Assembly: GCF_000826685.1 (NCBI RefSeq)
Contig: NZ_JROO01000013.1
Span: forward strand, 1-64,000
DNA: 64,000 nt
Direction of reading: 5' to 3'
From: Streptomonospora alba
GTDB taxonomy: Bacteria; Actinomycetota; Actinomycetes; Streptosporangiales; Streptosporangiaceae
The notes under the pieces were generated by a model. That model had not been told where the DNA came from. It ran no database searches and saw only the letters and a program-made list of their open reading frames with translations. Both the position numbers and the translations under genes were made by a program. Shown here in pieces: positions 1-7,782 of the stretch (positions are counted from its first letter, which is position 1; each line of letters opens with the position of its first letter).

Positions 1-13
1 GCGGGCGGTGGGC

Positions 14-694
14 TCACGCAGCAAGGCGCGCCTTGGCGGCACGGTGCTGGGCGAGCAGGCTGTCGACGACGATCTCCGAGGGCCACAGCGGGGCGGTGAC
101 CGAGGCCGCGCCCATCTCGTGCAGCCGGTCGTAGTCGCGCCCCTCGACCAGCCGCCAGGCGGCGACGGCGACGTTGTCGCGCCCGTTGCGCCGGAGCCGT
201 TCGACGGCGTCGCCGACCGAAGGAGCCCACGAGTTCAGATAGCCCACCTGCACCGGCGATCCGAGGCGGCGGCTGAGCATCCGGGCGACGTCGGCGACGA
301 CCTGGCGCTCGTCCTGTCCGGTGCTGCCGTCCGCCGCGAGTACCACCCCGTCGCGGGAGTCCCATCCGGTGTCCACGAGTCGGCCCGCGAGGTCGCCCAC
401 GATCGAGGGGACGGCCCCCAGCGGCGGGGTGGGGCAGGCGTCGAAGCGGCCGTCGAGGTCGATACCGGAGAACGTGCGGGAACTGGCGAGGTCGCCGCCG
501 GCGACGAAGGCGGGAACGACCACCATCGGGCCCTCGACCGAGTCGACGGCCCGGTGGACCTCGCTGCCGGAGCCGAACGCGGGAACGACAGGGGCCTCGC
601 CCCGCTGGGCGACGGCATCGGCCAAGCCGTGCAGAGCCTCCTGTCGGCCGGCGTCCCGGGAATCGTCCGCGACGAGCACCATGGTCGGCACCAT
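14..694 (-). CDS. CbiX/sirohydrochlorin chelatase-like protein, metal ligand missing
   Basis: Two-lobed protein of 226 residues of the type II chelatase (CbiX/SirB) kind, enzymes that insert Co or Fe into sirohydrochlorin in the cytosol. Each lobe starts with the family strand-turn (VLVADDSRD at 6-14, VVLAADGST at 117-125). Lobe two has GYLN (151-154) and LVEGRDYDR (182-190) in the family layout. The usual HGSRD metal-binding motif is DDSRD, so the expected His is Asp10; the second-lobe His is also not evident. The ATG at 694 is chosen because AAGGAG lies 7 nt upstream; an in-frame upstream start lacks this. No sirohaem or cobalamin genes adjoin it. Fold assignment is likely; chelatase activity is doubtful. 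Confidence 0.7.
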   Translation of the reverse strand: MVPTMVLVADDSRDAGRQEALHGLADAVAQRGEAPVVPAFGSGSEVHRAVDSVEGPMVVVPAFVAGGDLASSRTFSGIDLDGRFDACPTPPLGAVPSIVGDLAGRLVDTGWDSRDGVVLAADGSTGQDERQVVADVARMLSRRLGSPVQVGYLNSWAPSVGDAVERLRRNGRDNVAVAAWRLVEGRDYDRLHEMGAASVTAPLWPSEIVVDSLLAQHRAAKARLAA

Positions 695-1679
695 ATCCAT
701 CTCCTTGAAATCGCCGAGAACGCCGATCCTGGCCACGAGCCTAGGAAGCGGCGGTTTCGCCCGAATGACCGCGTGTTACGCAGGCGAAAACTGAGTACGG
801 GAACGCGGATGAACTGTTGAATAGGGGGTGGAGTTCGAGAACAGGGCTCCTTGCATCGACGATTCGCCGCGGGCGGGGCGCTCCGCGGTCGACCCTCGTA
901 TACGCTCGCACAACAGGAGATGTTAACCGTTCGTGAACCGCTTTTCCATAGACGGCGCAGTCGCGCGGGTCACTTTCAGGAGGCGCACCGAGGCGACTGG
1001 ATCGGTGTGGAATTGCCGCAGCCCGCTGACCACGGAGCCCGCACTTCTCTGCAGAAGTCGGGCGAGGGGAATTGCAGGTGGCACGGCAAAGCCGACTTGG
1101 CGGCATACCGTACACCCATTGACCGCGCGGACACCTTTTCGCGTTGATGCAAATGCAAATGCAAACAATCAGCCACCTGGCCGGGAATCCGGGCGGATTC
1201 CCGGTCGCACCGCCGATGGGAGCGAGTGGCGGCCGCACGGACGCGGAAAGGCGGAGGAGGCGCCCCCGTCGGGCGGCGACCGAGGAGAATGTGCCGGGCG
1301 CAGGGCGCGGACGCCTTCCGAGGCGGAGCGGCGGCCCGCGGGCGAGGACGCGGCCGCGGGTGATTAGCACGGATCGCCCGGGTATACAAGGGAGGTAGCA
1401 CCACCGTGCGCCCTAGCCCGCGCACCACCGTGGTCAGGGAGGCTGGGTGCGGATCCGGTGGGATGACTTGCCAGGAGCCCACGGGCCTCTCAGACTATGG
1501 AATCAGGGACGCGACCTGGTCATATGCTTCGGTCGGACCATGCGCGGCCCCGCAGGGCGGCCGCAGGGCGGCGGCCGGATCCGGTCAGCGGCGACCGTCC
1601 GGCACGCGGGCCCCGCAACCGCTCACGTGTGACCGACGGCGACGCCTCTGATCGAGTACGACCACGACTGGAGACCACA
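695..1679. other. 985-bp intergenic region without a supported gene
   Basis: Lies between divergent genes. I see no ORF with a ribosome binding site and family resemblance, and no tRNA-like clover leaf. It holds a short (TGCAAA)x3 tandem at 1148-1165. A possible minus-strand -10 (TAGGCT, 739-744) lies about 45 bp before the chelatase-like gene, without a convincing -35. Part of it is less GC-rich than its surroundings (about 900-1170). Confidence 0.5.
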
Positions 1680-2486
1680 ATGGCGATCCACCCGCGCGTG
1701 CAGACCCTGGCCCAGGTCTTTCTGCGCAACGTGGACAGCGAGGCGCCGGGGCTGGTCCAAGGCCTGTACCTGACCGGCTCGGTGGCGCTCGGCGACTTCC
1801 GGCCGCACGCCAGCGACGTCGACTTCGTCGTCGTCACCGCGCGCCGCGCCACCGACGCCGACACCGAAGCGCTGCGCCGCTCCCATGCGCGCACCCGCGC
1901 CGAGATCTCCCGGCCCGAATTCAACGGCATCCACGTCACCTGGGAGGACCTCACCGGCGACCCCGCCGACTGCGGCCCCGTGGCCTCGGTGCTGGGCGGC
2001 CGGTTCAAGCCGCGCGCCGCCACCGACGTCAATCCCGTGACCTGGCACGTGCTCTCCGAGCGCGGCGTCACCATGCGCGGTCCGCTGCCCGTCGAGTTGG
2101 ACGTGTGGGACAACCCGGCCAGCCTGCGCGCCTGGTCCTTCGGCAATCTCGACGAGCAGTGGCGGCGCTGGCGGGCCAAGGCCGGGCGCCTCGTCAGCCC
2201 GCGCGGCCTGGCGGCGCTGGGGTCGCTGGCCCCGTCGTGGAGCGTCCTCAGCGTCAGCCGGCTGCACTTCACCCTGCGCACCGGCGAGATCACCTCCAAG
2301 TCGGCGGCGGGCATGTACTCCCTGCACGCCTTCCCGGAATGCTGGCAGCGCATCGTCAACGAATGCCTGCGCGTGCGGCGCGACACCCGGCTTCCGTCGC
2401 TGTACCAGAGCGCGCTGGACCGCCGGCGGGCGGCACTGGACTACATCGAGATGGTCCTGGACGACGCCCTGCCGCATCCGGTCTGA
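1680..2486 (+). CDS. AadA-like nucleotidyltransferase (DUF4111 type)
   Basis: 268-residue protein with the polymerase-beta-type nucleotidyltransferase signature: TGSVALGDF (32-40) followed by SDVDFVVV (45-52), giving GS plus the Asp46/Asp48 metal pair. The rest resembles the C-terminal helical domain of aminoglycoside adenylyltransferases (AadA, DUF4111), with the WHVLSERGVTMRGP segment. Family members transfer AMP to a hydroxyl of spectinomycin or streptomycin, but many environmental relatives have unknown substrates. The start at 1680 is chosen because GGAG precedes it at 10 nt and similarity begins there; the longer open frame upstream has no family resemblance. Monocistronic. The drug substrate is not inferable from sequence alone. 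Confidence 0.8.
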   Translation: MAIHPRVQTLAQVFLRNVDSEAPGLVQGLYLTGSVALGDFRPHASDVDFVVVTARRATDADTEALRRSHARTRAEISRPEFNGIHVTWEDLTGDPADCGPVASVLGGRFKPRAATDVNPVTWHVLSERGVTMRGPLPVELDVWDNPASLRAWSFGNLDEQWRRWRAKAGRLVSPRGLAALGSLAPSWSVLSVSRLHFTLRTGEITSKSAAGMYSLHAFPECWQRIVNECLRVRRDTRLPSLYQSALDRRRAALDYIEMVLDDALPHPV

Positions 2487-2570
2487 GTCTGAGCCCGCAG
2501 GGCGCCCGCGGAGCGGCCGCCCTGCGGGTGAGGCGCGCCGGGGCCTCCGCGTCCGGATAACCTGGAGGCC

Positions 2571-3125
2571 ATGAGCAAGCGCCCCATCGTCCTGTTCGGC
2601 GATCCCGTTCTCGTGACCCCCACCTCCCCCGTGACCTCCTTCGGCCGGCAGACCGAGGCGCTGGTCCGCGATCTGCTCGACACCGTCGACGAGCCCGGAC
2701 ACGCCGGTGTCGCCGCCACCCAGATCGGGTCGGGGCTGCGGGCGTTCAGCTACAACGTCGACGAGCGGATCGGCTACGTCATCAACCCCGAGATCGCCGA
2801 GTTGTCCGAGGAGGTCCAGGAGGACGAGGAAGGCTGCCTGTCGATCCCCGATCTCGCGTTCCCCACCCGCCGGGCGGCACGCGCCGTGGTCACCGGTGTC
2901 GACCTGCGCAACGAGCCGGTCACCGTCGAGGGCGAGGGCCTGATGGCGCGCTGCCTGCAGCATGAGACCGATCACCTCGACGGCAAGCTCTACATCGACC
3001 GCTTGGACCGCGATACGCGCCGGGAGGCCATGCGCGCCGTGCGGCGCTCGGAGTGGTTCCTGGGCTCGGAACCGGCGCCGCAACCGGCTGCGTCGAAGCT
3101 GCCCAGCGGTCTGGGCGGAATCTGA
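2571..3125 (+). CDS. def: Peptide deformylase
   Basis: 184-residue metalloenzyme that removes the formyl group from nascent protein N-termini at the ribosome exit. All three family motifs are present: GVAATQIG (46-53, motif 1), EGCLS (87-91, metal-ligand Cys89) and QHETDHLDG (130-138, metal-ligand His131/His135 with catalytic Glu132). Motif 1 has Val where most enzymes have Leu. The ATG is preceded by GGAGG, unusually close (2 nt). No methionyl-tRNA formyltransferase gene adjoins it, so this may be one of several deformylases. Family assignment is secure. Confidence 0.96.
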   Translation: MSKRPIVLFGDPVLVTPTSPVTSFGRQTEALVRDLLDTVDEPGHAGVAATQIGSGLRAFSYNVDERIGYVINPEIAELSEEVQEDEEGCLSIPDLAFPTRRAARAVVTGVDLRNEPVTVEGEGLMARCLQHETDHLDGKLYIDRLDRDTRREAMRAVRRSEWFLGSEPAPQPAASKLPSGLGGI

Positions 3126-3357
3126 CGAACCCGCGGCAGCGCCCCCGGCGGCACTGAGCGCGCCGCCGCGCGAGGGCGGTCCTACCGGCGTGGAGTAAAG
3201 GCAGGGTAGGCTCAGCGGCACCCGCTAGTCAGTTGACGACACGATCTCGTATCGTCTGCGTGGCATCGCGCGGACCCCCACCTCCACCCCCACCGCGCGC
3301 ACCATGCGCCCCGTGTGCCCCATCCGGCCGGTCCGCGACCGACATCAGGTGACTTCT

Positions 3358-4353
3358 ATGCACAAATCATCCCTTCCTCGAAAACGCCGGGCGCTTCTGC
3401 TGCCCGGCCTCGCCGCCGCGGCCATCGCGCTGCTCCCGGCGACCTCGTCGTATGCCGACCCCCAGGACGACGAGCCCAGCCTCGACGAACTCAACGAGCG
3501 CGCCGACGCCCTCGAGGAGGAGTACGACACCGAGCTGGTGCAGTACGAAGACGCCCAGGAGAACGCCGAGAAGGCGCAGAAGCGGCTCGACAACGTCGAG
3601 GACGAGCTCGAGAAGTACCGCAAGAACGTCGCCGACCTGGCGGCGGCCCAGTACATGGGCAGTGGGGTCGACCCCGCCGTCGAGGTGGTGATGAGCAGCG
3701 ACCCCCAGGACATGCTCGACAACGCGGCGATGGCCGGCCAGGTCTCGGCCAACAACGCCGAGCGGGTCGCCGATCTCGCCGAGATGCGGCAGAAGCGCGA
3801 GGACGCCGTCGAGGACGCCGACGCCAAGCTCGAGGACGCCGAGGAGCTCGTCGAGGACCTGGAGTCCCAGCGCGAAAACGTCCTGGACAAGATCGAGAAG
3901 TACGAGGAAGAGCAGGTCCCCGAGGCTCCCGAGGAGTCCTCCGGCGGCGGCGGTTCGGGCGACGGCAGCATCCCCTCAAGCGCCATGGGTCCCGGCTGGG
4001 ACGGCGCGACGCCGCGCATGGCCGCGATCCGCGACGAGATCGTCCGCGAGTTCGGCGCGCCCTACCCGGTGGGCTGCCTGCGTCCCGGCGACTCCGGTGA
4101 GCACGGCTCCGGCCGCGCCTGCGACTTCATGATGAGCGCGGGCGGCGCTTCGCCTTCGGCGGGCGACCGGCAGCTCGGCCAGCAGATCGCCGACTACGCC
4201 CAAGCCAACGCCGACCGGCTGGGCGTCATGTACATCATCTGGGAGCAGCGCATCTGGCACTCCGCCAACCCCGGCGCCGGCTGGGAGATGATGAACGACC
4301 GCGGCAGCATCACGGCCAACCACTACGATCACGTGCACATCTCGTCGTACTAG
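3358..4353 (+). CDS. Secreted coiled-coil protein with ARB_07466-like C-terminal domain
   Basis: 331-residue exported protein. Residues 1-33 form a Sec signal peptide (basic KRKRR-type start, hydrophobic Leu/Ala core, cleavage likely after SYA). Residues about 40-210 are highly charged heptad-like coiled coil of the kind found in cell-wall hydrolase regulators such as RipA and CwlO relatives. A Gly/Ser linker follows at 211-225. The C-terminal 100 residues (GCLRPGDSGEHGSGRACDF, then the final NHYDHVHISSY) match the actinobacterial domain named after ARB_07466, with conserved His and Asp that look metal-binding. No NlpC/P60 Cys-His-His is present. The start is chosen at the signal peptide Met (weak AGGTG upstream). 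Likely role in peptidoglycan remodelling; substrate unknown. Confidence 0.82.
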   Translation: MHKSSLPRKRRALLLPGLAAAAIALLPATSSYADPQDDEPSLDELNERADALEEEYDTELVQYEDAQENAEKAQKRLDNVEDELEKYRKNVADLAAAQYMGSGVDPAVEVVMSSDPQDMLDNAAMAGQVSANNAERVADLAEMRQKREDAVEDADAKLEDAEELVEDLESQRENVLDKIEKYEEEQVPEAPEESSGGGGSGDGSIPSSAMGPGWDGATPRMAAIRDEIVREFGAPYPVGCLRPGDSGEHGSGRACDFMMSAGGASPSAGDRQLGQQIADYAQANADRLGVMYIIWEQRIWHSANPGAGWEMMNDRGSITANHYDHVHISSY

Positions 4354-4362
4354 CAGGCGGCG

Positions 4363-4386
4363 GGCCCCGGGCGGCTCCCGGGGTCC
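4363..4386. terminator. GC-rich hairpin between convergent genes
   Basis: Inverted repeat GGCCCCGGG (4363-4371) and CCCGGGGTC (4377-4385) with a 5-nt loop, 10 nt after the secreted coiled-coil gene and 43 nt from the stop of the convergent MFS gene. There is no T tract, as is common in actinomycetes. It probably acts in both directions. Confidence 0.6.
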
Positions 4387-4428
4387 GCCTCCCCGCCGGG
4401 ATTGGGTCCCCCCCGGCGGTCGGGGCGG

Positions 4429-5697
4429 TCAGCGCAGGCGGCGGGCCAGGGTGACGGCGGCCGGGAGGCAGGCGGCCAAGGCCGCCCCCATTGCGGCGAA
4501 GGCCACGCCGTAGCCGGCGGCCTGGATGGCGACACCGAGGATCAGGGAGCCCAGCCCCGTGCCGGCGTCGTAGCCGATGTTCCACACCGCGCTGGCCGTG
4601 CCGTAGGAGCGGGCGCCGGCACGGCGGAACATGATGACGATCGTGTCGTTCTGCACAGCGCCGAACCCCGCGCCGAACAGGCCGGCGCCGACGACGGCGG
4701 CCACCGCCCCCAGGGTGCCGGGACCGGACCAGCCCTCGCCGGCGGGCCACAGCGCCGCGGCGGTGAAGGCCATGCCGGCGACCGCGGCGACGCTTCCGTA
4801 CACCAGCAGCACCGGGCGCCGATGGCGGTCGGTGAGGCTGCCCGCCGCCCAGCGGCCGCACACCGACATGACGCCGAAGGCCAGCAGTGCGGTGAAGACC
4901 ACGGTGGAGGCCTCGGACAGCGGGATCGACAGGAACGTGACGATGGCGCTGGAGGCGATGGCCGGTGCCAGCATGGCCAGCAGCGGAACACCCAGCGCCG
5001 CGTGGAGCCGCAGTCCGGTGGGCGCGTCCGCCGCCTCGGCGTCGCCGGAGCGGCCCCCCGCCTGCGCCGTGTCGCCGACCGTGCCGTTTCCGGCCAGGAG
5101 CCAGATGCCCACCGCCGCCGCGGCACCCAGCACCGGGCCGGCTGCGGCGATCCAGAAGACCGTCGCGAAGCCGAGGTTGAGCGCCGCCCACACCCCGGTC
5201 GACAGGAAGAACACGTTGGGCAGGCCGACCGCCAGGCCGTAGTAGCCGGTGGCGCGGCCCAGCTGCTCGGACGGCACCAGTCGTGCCGCCAGCGCCGATC
5301 CGGCCACGGTGGCCATGCCGAATCCGATACCGCGCACGGCCGAGACGGCCAGCAGCGGCGCGATGTCGGTCGTCGCCAGCAGCAGCGGCGCCGGCACACC
5401 GAGCAGCAGCGCGCCCACCGGGAAGGTCCAGCGGTAACCGCCGTGGTTCAACAGCCAGGGCATGGCGAGCTGAGTCAGGACCGTGGTGAGCATGAAGACC
5501 GAGGTGGTGGCCCCGGCGCCCACTTCGCCCGCGCCGCCGCGCGAGGCCCACAGCGGGACGATCGGCAGCAGCAGTACGAAGCCGGCGAACGTCAGTGCGG
5601 TCGCCACGATGAGCAGCCGGAACGCCCACCCGTTCAGGCCCAGGTGCGACCGCCGCGCAGCCGTATTCATCCGGACATCCGAGGAATTCTCCATCAC
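4429..5697 (-). CDS. MFS transporter
   Basis: 422-residue integral membrane protein with about 12 hydrophobic segments arranged 6+6 around a hydrophilic central loop (AQAGGRSGDAEAADAP). The SLTDRHRRPVLL segment after helix 8 corresponds to the conserved MFS loop 2-3 pattern of the second half. It most resembles drug or sugar efflux members of the superfamily. The start is GTG at 5697 or the adjacent ATG at 5694; upstream AAAGAAG favours the ATG. No regulator adjoins it, so the substrate cannot be inferred. Confidence 0.85.
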   Translation of the reverse strand: MMENSSDVRMNTAARRSHLGLNGWAFRLLIVATALTFAGFVLLLPIVPLWASRGGAGEVGAGATTSVFMLTTVLTQLAMPWLLNHGGYRWTFPVGALLLGVPAPLLLATTDIAPLLAVSAVRGIGFGMATVAGSALAARLVPSEQLGRATGYYGLAVGLPNVFFLSTGVWAALNLGFATVFWIAAAGPVLGAAAAVGIWLLAGNGTVGDTAQAGGRSGDAEAADAPTGLRLHAALGVPLLAMLAPAIASSAIVTFLSIPLSEASTVVFTALLAFGVMSVCGRWAAGSLTDRHRRPVLLVYGSVAAVAGMAFTAAALWPAGEGWSGPGTLGAVAAVVGAGLFGAGFGAVQNDTIVIMFRRAGARSYGTASAVWNIGYDAGTGLGSLILGVAIQAAGYGVAFAAMGAALAACLPAAVTLARRLR

Positions 5698-5777
5698 TTC
5701 TTTTTACCGCAGCCGATACGGCGCGTCGGTCCGCTCTGAGGCTTCGCCCCCGCTCCCGCACGGCCGAGCCGCGGCCC

Positions 5778-6593
5778 TCAGGAGCCGCTACCCGCGCTCC
5801 GGCCTCCTTTCCCTCCCCCGGTCATGCTGCGGTCGATCCACTGCGCCACGCGTTCGGCCCGCTCGGGGGTCATCGCGCGCTCAGCGTGGCCCATGCCCGG
5901 TTCGATCCACAGGTCCTTGGGGTCGGGCGCTGCGGCGTGGAGGCTCTCGGCGTGCTCGACGGGGAAGTAGGTGTCGGCGTCGCCGTGCACCACCAGCAGC
6001 GGCGCCGCGAGGTCGGAGGCCATCTCGGTGGGGTCGGGCGGGATCGGGTCCCACTGGCTGTCGATGACGCGCACGTTGCGGGCCACACGAAGGAACCACC
6101 GGCCGATAGCCCGTTCGACGCCCCAGTGCAGGAGCTGCATCCTCCGGGTGCCGCGGTAGTACCACCTACCGGGTCCGCTGACGGCGGCCACCGCGTCCAC
6201 GCCGCCGAATCCCGCCGCGTGGCGCACGACAACGGCCGCGCCCATGGAGAACCCGACAGAGGCGATGCGCGTATAACCCAGTCCGCGCAGGTGCGCGCAG
6301 ACGGCCTCCAGGTCGTGCACCTCCAGGTTGCCGACGGTGCACCTGCCGCCGGATTCCCGGTGGCCGCGGAAGTCGAAGGCCATCACGTCGCCGACCGGAA
6401 GCATGCGCTCGGCGATCATCCTCGTGCCGGGGCTGCGCCAGGTTCCGGTGAAGCCGTTGGCGAGCACCACGGCGGTGGTGCGCTCCGCGGCGCCCCGGAT
6501 CAGGGCGGAGTCGAGTTCGATCCCGTCGGAGGTGGTGAGTCGCCGCCGTTCCGGTGCGGACAGCGGGTCGAAGCGGTCGAGTGCGCCAGTCAC
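5778..6593 (-). CDS. Alpha/beta hydrolase
   Basis: 271-residue serine hydrolase fold protein without signal peptide. The nucleophile elbow is GFSMG (Ser116), the acid is Asp205 or Asp207 in HGDADTYF, and the general base is His236 in PGMGHAER. NGFTGTW (46-52) is in the oxyanion-hole position. A GTG start at 6593 (AGGA 8 nt upstream) gives the natural length; a longer upstream open frame is Pro/Arg-rich and unlike the family. It follows the CPBP protease gene on the same strand at 89 bp, so the two may be cotranscribed. Esterase, lipase or peptidase cannot be separated here. Confidence 0.85.
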   Translation of the reverse strand: MTGALDRFDPLSAPERRRLTTSDGIELDSALIRGAAERTTAVVLANGFTGTWRSPGTRMIAERMLPVGDVMAFDFRGHRESGGRCTVGNLEVHDLEAVCAHLRGLGYTRIASVGFSMGAAVVVRHAAGFGGVDAVAAVSGPGRWYYRGTRRMQLLHWGVERAIGRWFLRVARNVRVIDSQWDPIPPDPTEMASDLAAPLLVVHGDADTYFPVEHAESLHAAAPDPKDLWIEPGMGHAERAMTPERAERVAQWIDRSMTGGGKGGRSAGSGS

Positions 6594-6682
6594 CCGACCA
6601 TCCTGCCCGACGGCCCCGCACCGCGGCAGGGCGGCCTGCGCGAACACGCCGGGGGGTGCGAGCACCACCCGGTCCGTTTCGC

Positions 6683-7453
6683 CTACAGAGCGCGGGCGCG
6701 GTGGCGGCGGCCGCTTCCGCTCAGCAGCAGGGAGCGCAGCTCCAGTACGACGTGCGCGGCGATGGGAATCAGCAGACTGCCGGTGCCCAGATAGACCACC
6801 ATGAACAGCGCACCGAGCAGTCCCGGCCCGACGAGCCCCCACCACCCCTGGTAGAGGTGGGCCAGCGCGAACAGCAGGCACGCTGCAGCGGCCGCCGCCC
6901 ACACCGGCAGGCCCAGCGCCACCCCGAACGCCACGAGCAGCCCCCGGTAGAGCAGCTCCTCGCTCACCCCTGCCGTCACCGCGAGCGCGGCGGCGGTCGA
7001 CCGCTCGCGGGAGCCGCGCGGCGCGAGCACGGTCAGCGCCTGCCCGGGGTCGGCGATCGGCGGCAGCGGCATGTTCCCCGCCGGCGCACCGGCACTCGCC
7101 CGCTCGCGGGTCATCAGCCGGAGGATGATCAGCGCCACGGCGAACCCGACCACGGCCGCCAGCAGCGGGAGCCAGGCCACGGGGGCGCGCAGGCCCAGGT
7201 GGGCGGGCTCGACGCCGGGAGCAAGCAGAACGATGAGGGCGATCACCACCGCCCAGCCCAGGTGGACGCCGATCGCCAGCCGGTAGAAGCGCAGGAGGGC
7301 GCCGGGGTCGCTCTCACGGGTGCGCCGCAGACGCGCGAAGGCGCGCCATCCCAGCAGTGGCTCACCCGCGGCGGCATATGCGACCAGCAGAAACGCCAGG
7401 GCGCCGGCGACGAGGCCGAACTGGGGAACGCTCTCGGTCCAAAGCACGGGCAC
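6683..7453 (-). CDS. CPBP-family intramembrane metalloprotease
   Basis: 256-residue polytopic membrane protein of the CPBP (CAAX protease / bacteriocin-processing, ABI) family. The signature EELLYRG is at 165-171 (Glu165, Glu166, Arg170), FALAHLYQG at 195-203 (His199) and a second His in AAHVV at 234. About seven to eight hydrophobic segments surround them. Members cleave prenylated or membrane substrates within the bilayer; the substrate here is unknown. It starts with GTG and is divergent from the EF-G2-like gene across a 329-bp gap. Confidence 0.85.
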   Translation of the reverse strand: MPVLWTESVPQFGLVAGALAFLLVAYAAAGEPLLGWRAFARLRRTRESDPGALLRFYRLAIGVHLGWAVVIALIVLLAPGVEPAHLGLRAPVAWLPLLAAVVGFAVALIILRLMTRERASAGAPAGNMPLPPIADPGQALTVLAPRGSRERSTAAALAVTAGVSEELLYRGLLVAFGVALGLPVWAAAAAACLLFALAHLYQGWWGLVGPGLLGALFMVVYLGTGSLLIPIAAHVVLELRSLLLSGSGRRHRARAL

Positions 7454-7782
7454 ACACTAGGAGATCTCAGCGTCGTTTCCACACATTCCGGACGAGCTCG
7501 GGGATCGGCCCTCGTTCCCTCCGACCGCTCGCCGCCCGCACCCGCAGGCGATCGCGCATCCCGACCGCGTTCGCGCGCCGGAACCGACCCCGGCGCACGC
7601 CGGAAACGCCTCTTGTGATATCGGCCGCAACGGGTGACGGTAGATGGTGTTCCGTGTCACACATCGGCGCGGATTCGGCGTCCCATCCGCGCGGCCGCCC
7701 TCACGGGCACCGGCACCCGAGGCCGGCCGCGTCCCGGGTCGGCGGGCACCGCGGCCCGGACGAGGAAGGAAGGTGGCAGAGC
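7454..7782. other. 329-bp divergent intergenic region
   Basis: Separates the CPBP gene (minus) from the EF-G2-like gene (plus) and must carry both promoters. I found no hexamer pair good enough to call. The last 20 bp hold the strong ribosome binding site of the EF-G2-like gene. Confidence 0.5.

Noticed and set aside
851-1147. 98-codon plus-strand frame in the long intergenic gap
   Set aside because: No ribosome binding site, mixed composition and no resemblance to a known family.
3130-3357. c-di-AMP (ydaO) riboswitch upstream of the secreted coiled-coil gene
   Set aside because: Such riboswitches often precede wall-hydrolase genes in actinobacteria, but I do not see the conserved core here. 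A TTGACG at 3234-3239 has no good -10 at 17 bp.
5890-5920. GGTTCGATCC resembling a tRNA T-loop
   Set aside because: Inside the alpha/beta hydrolase coding sequence; no acceptor or anticodon stems pair.
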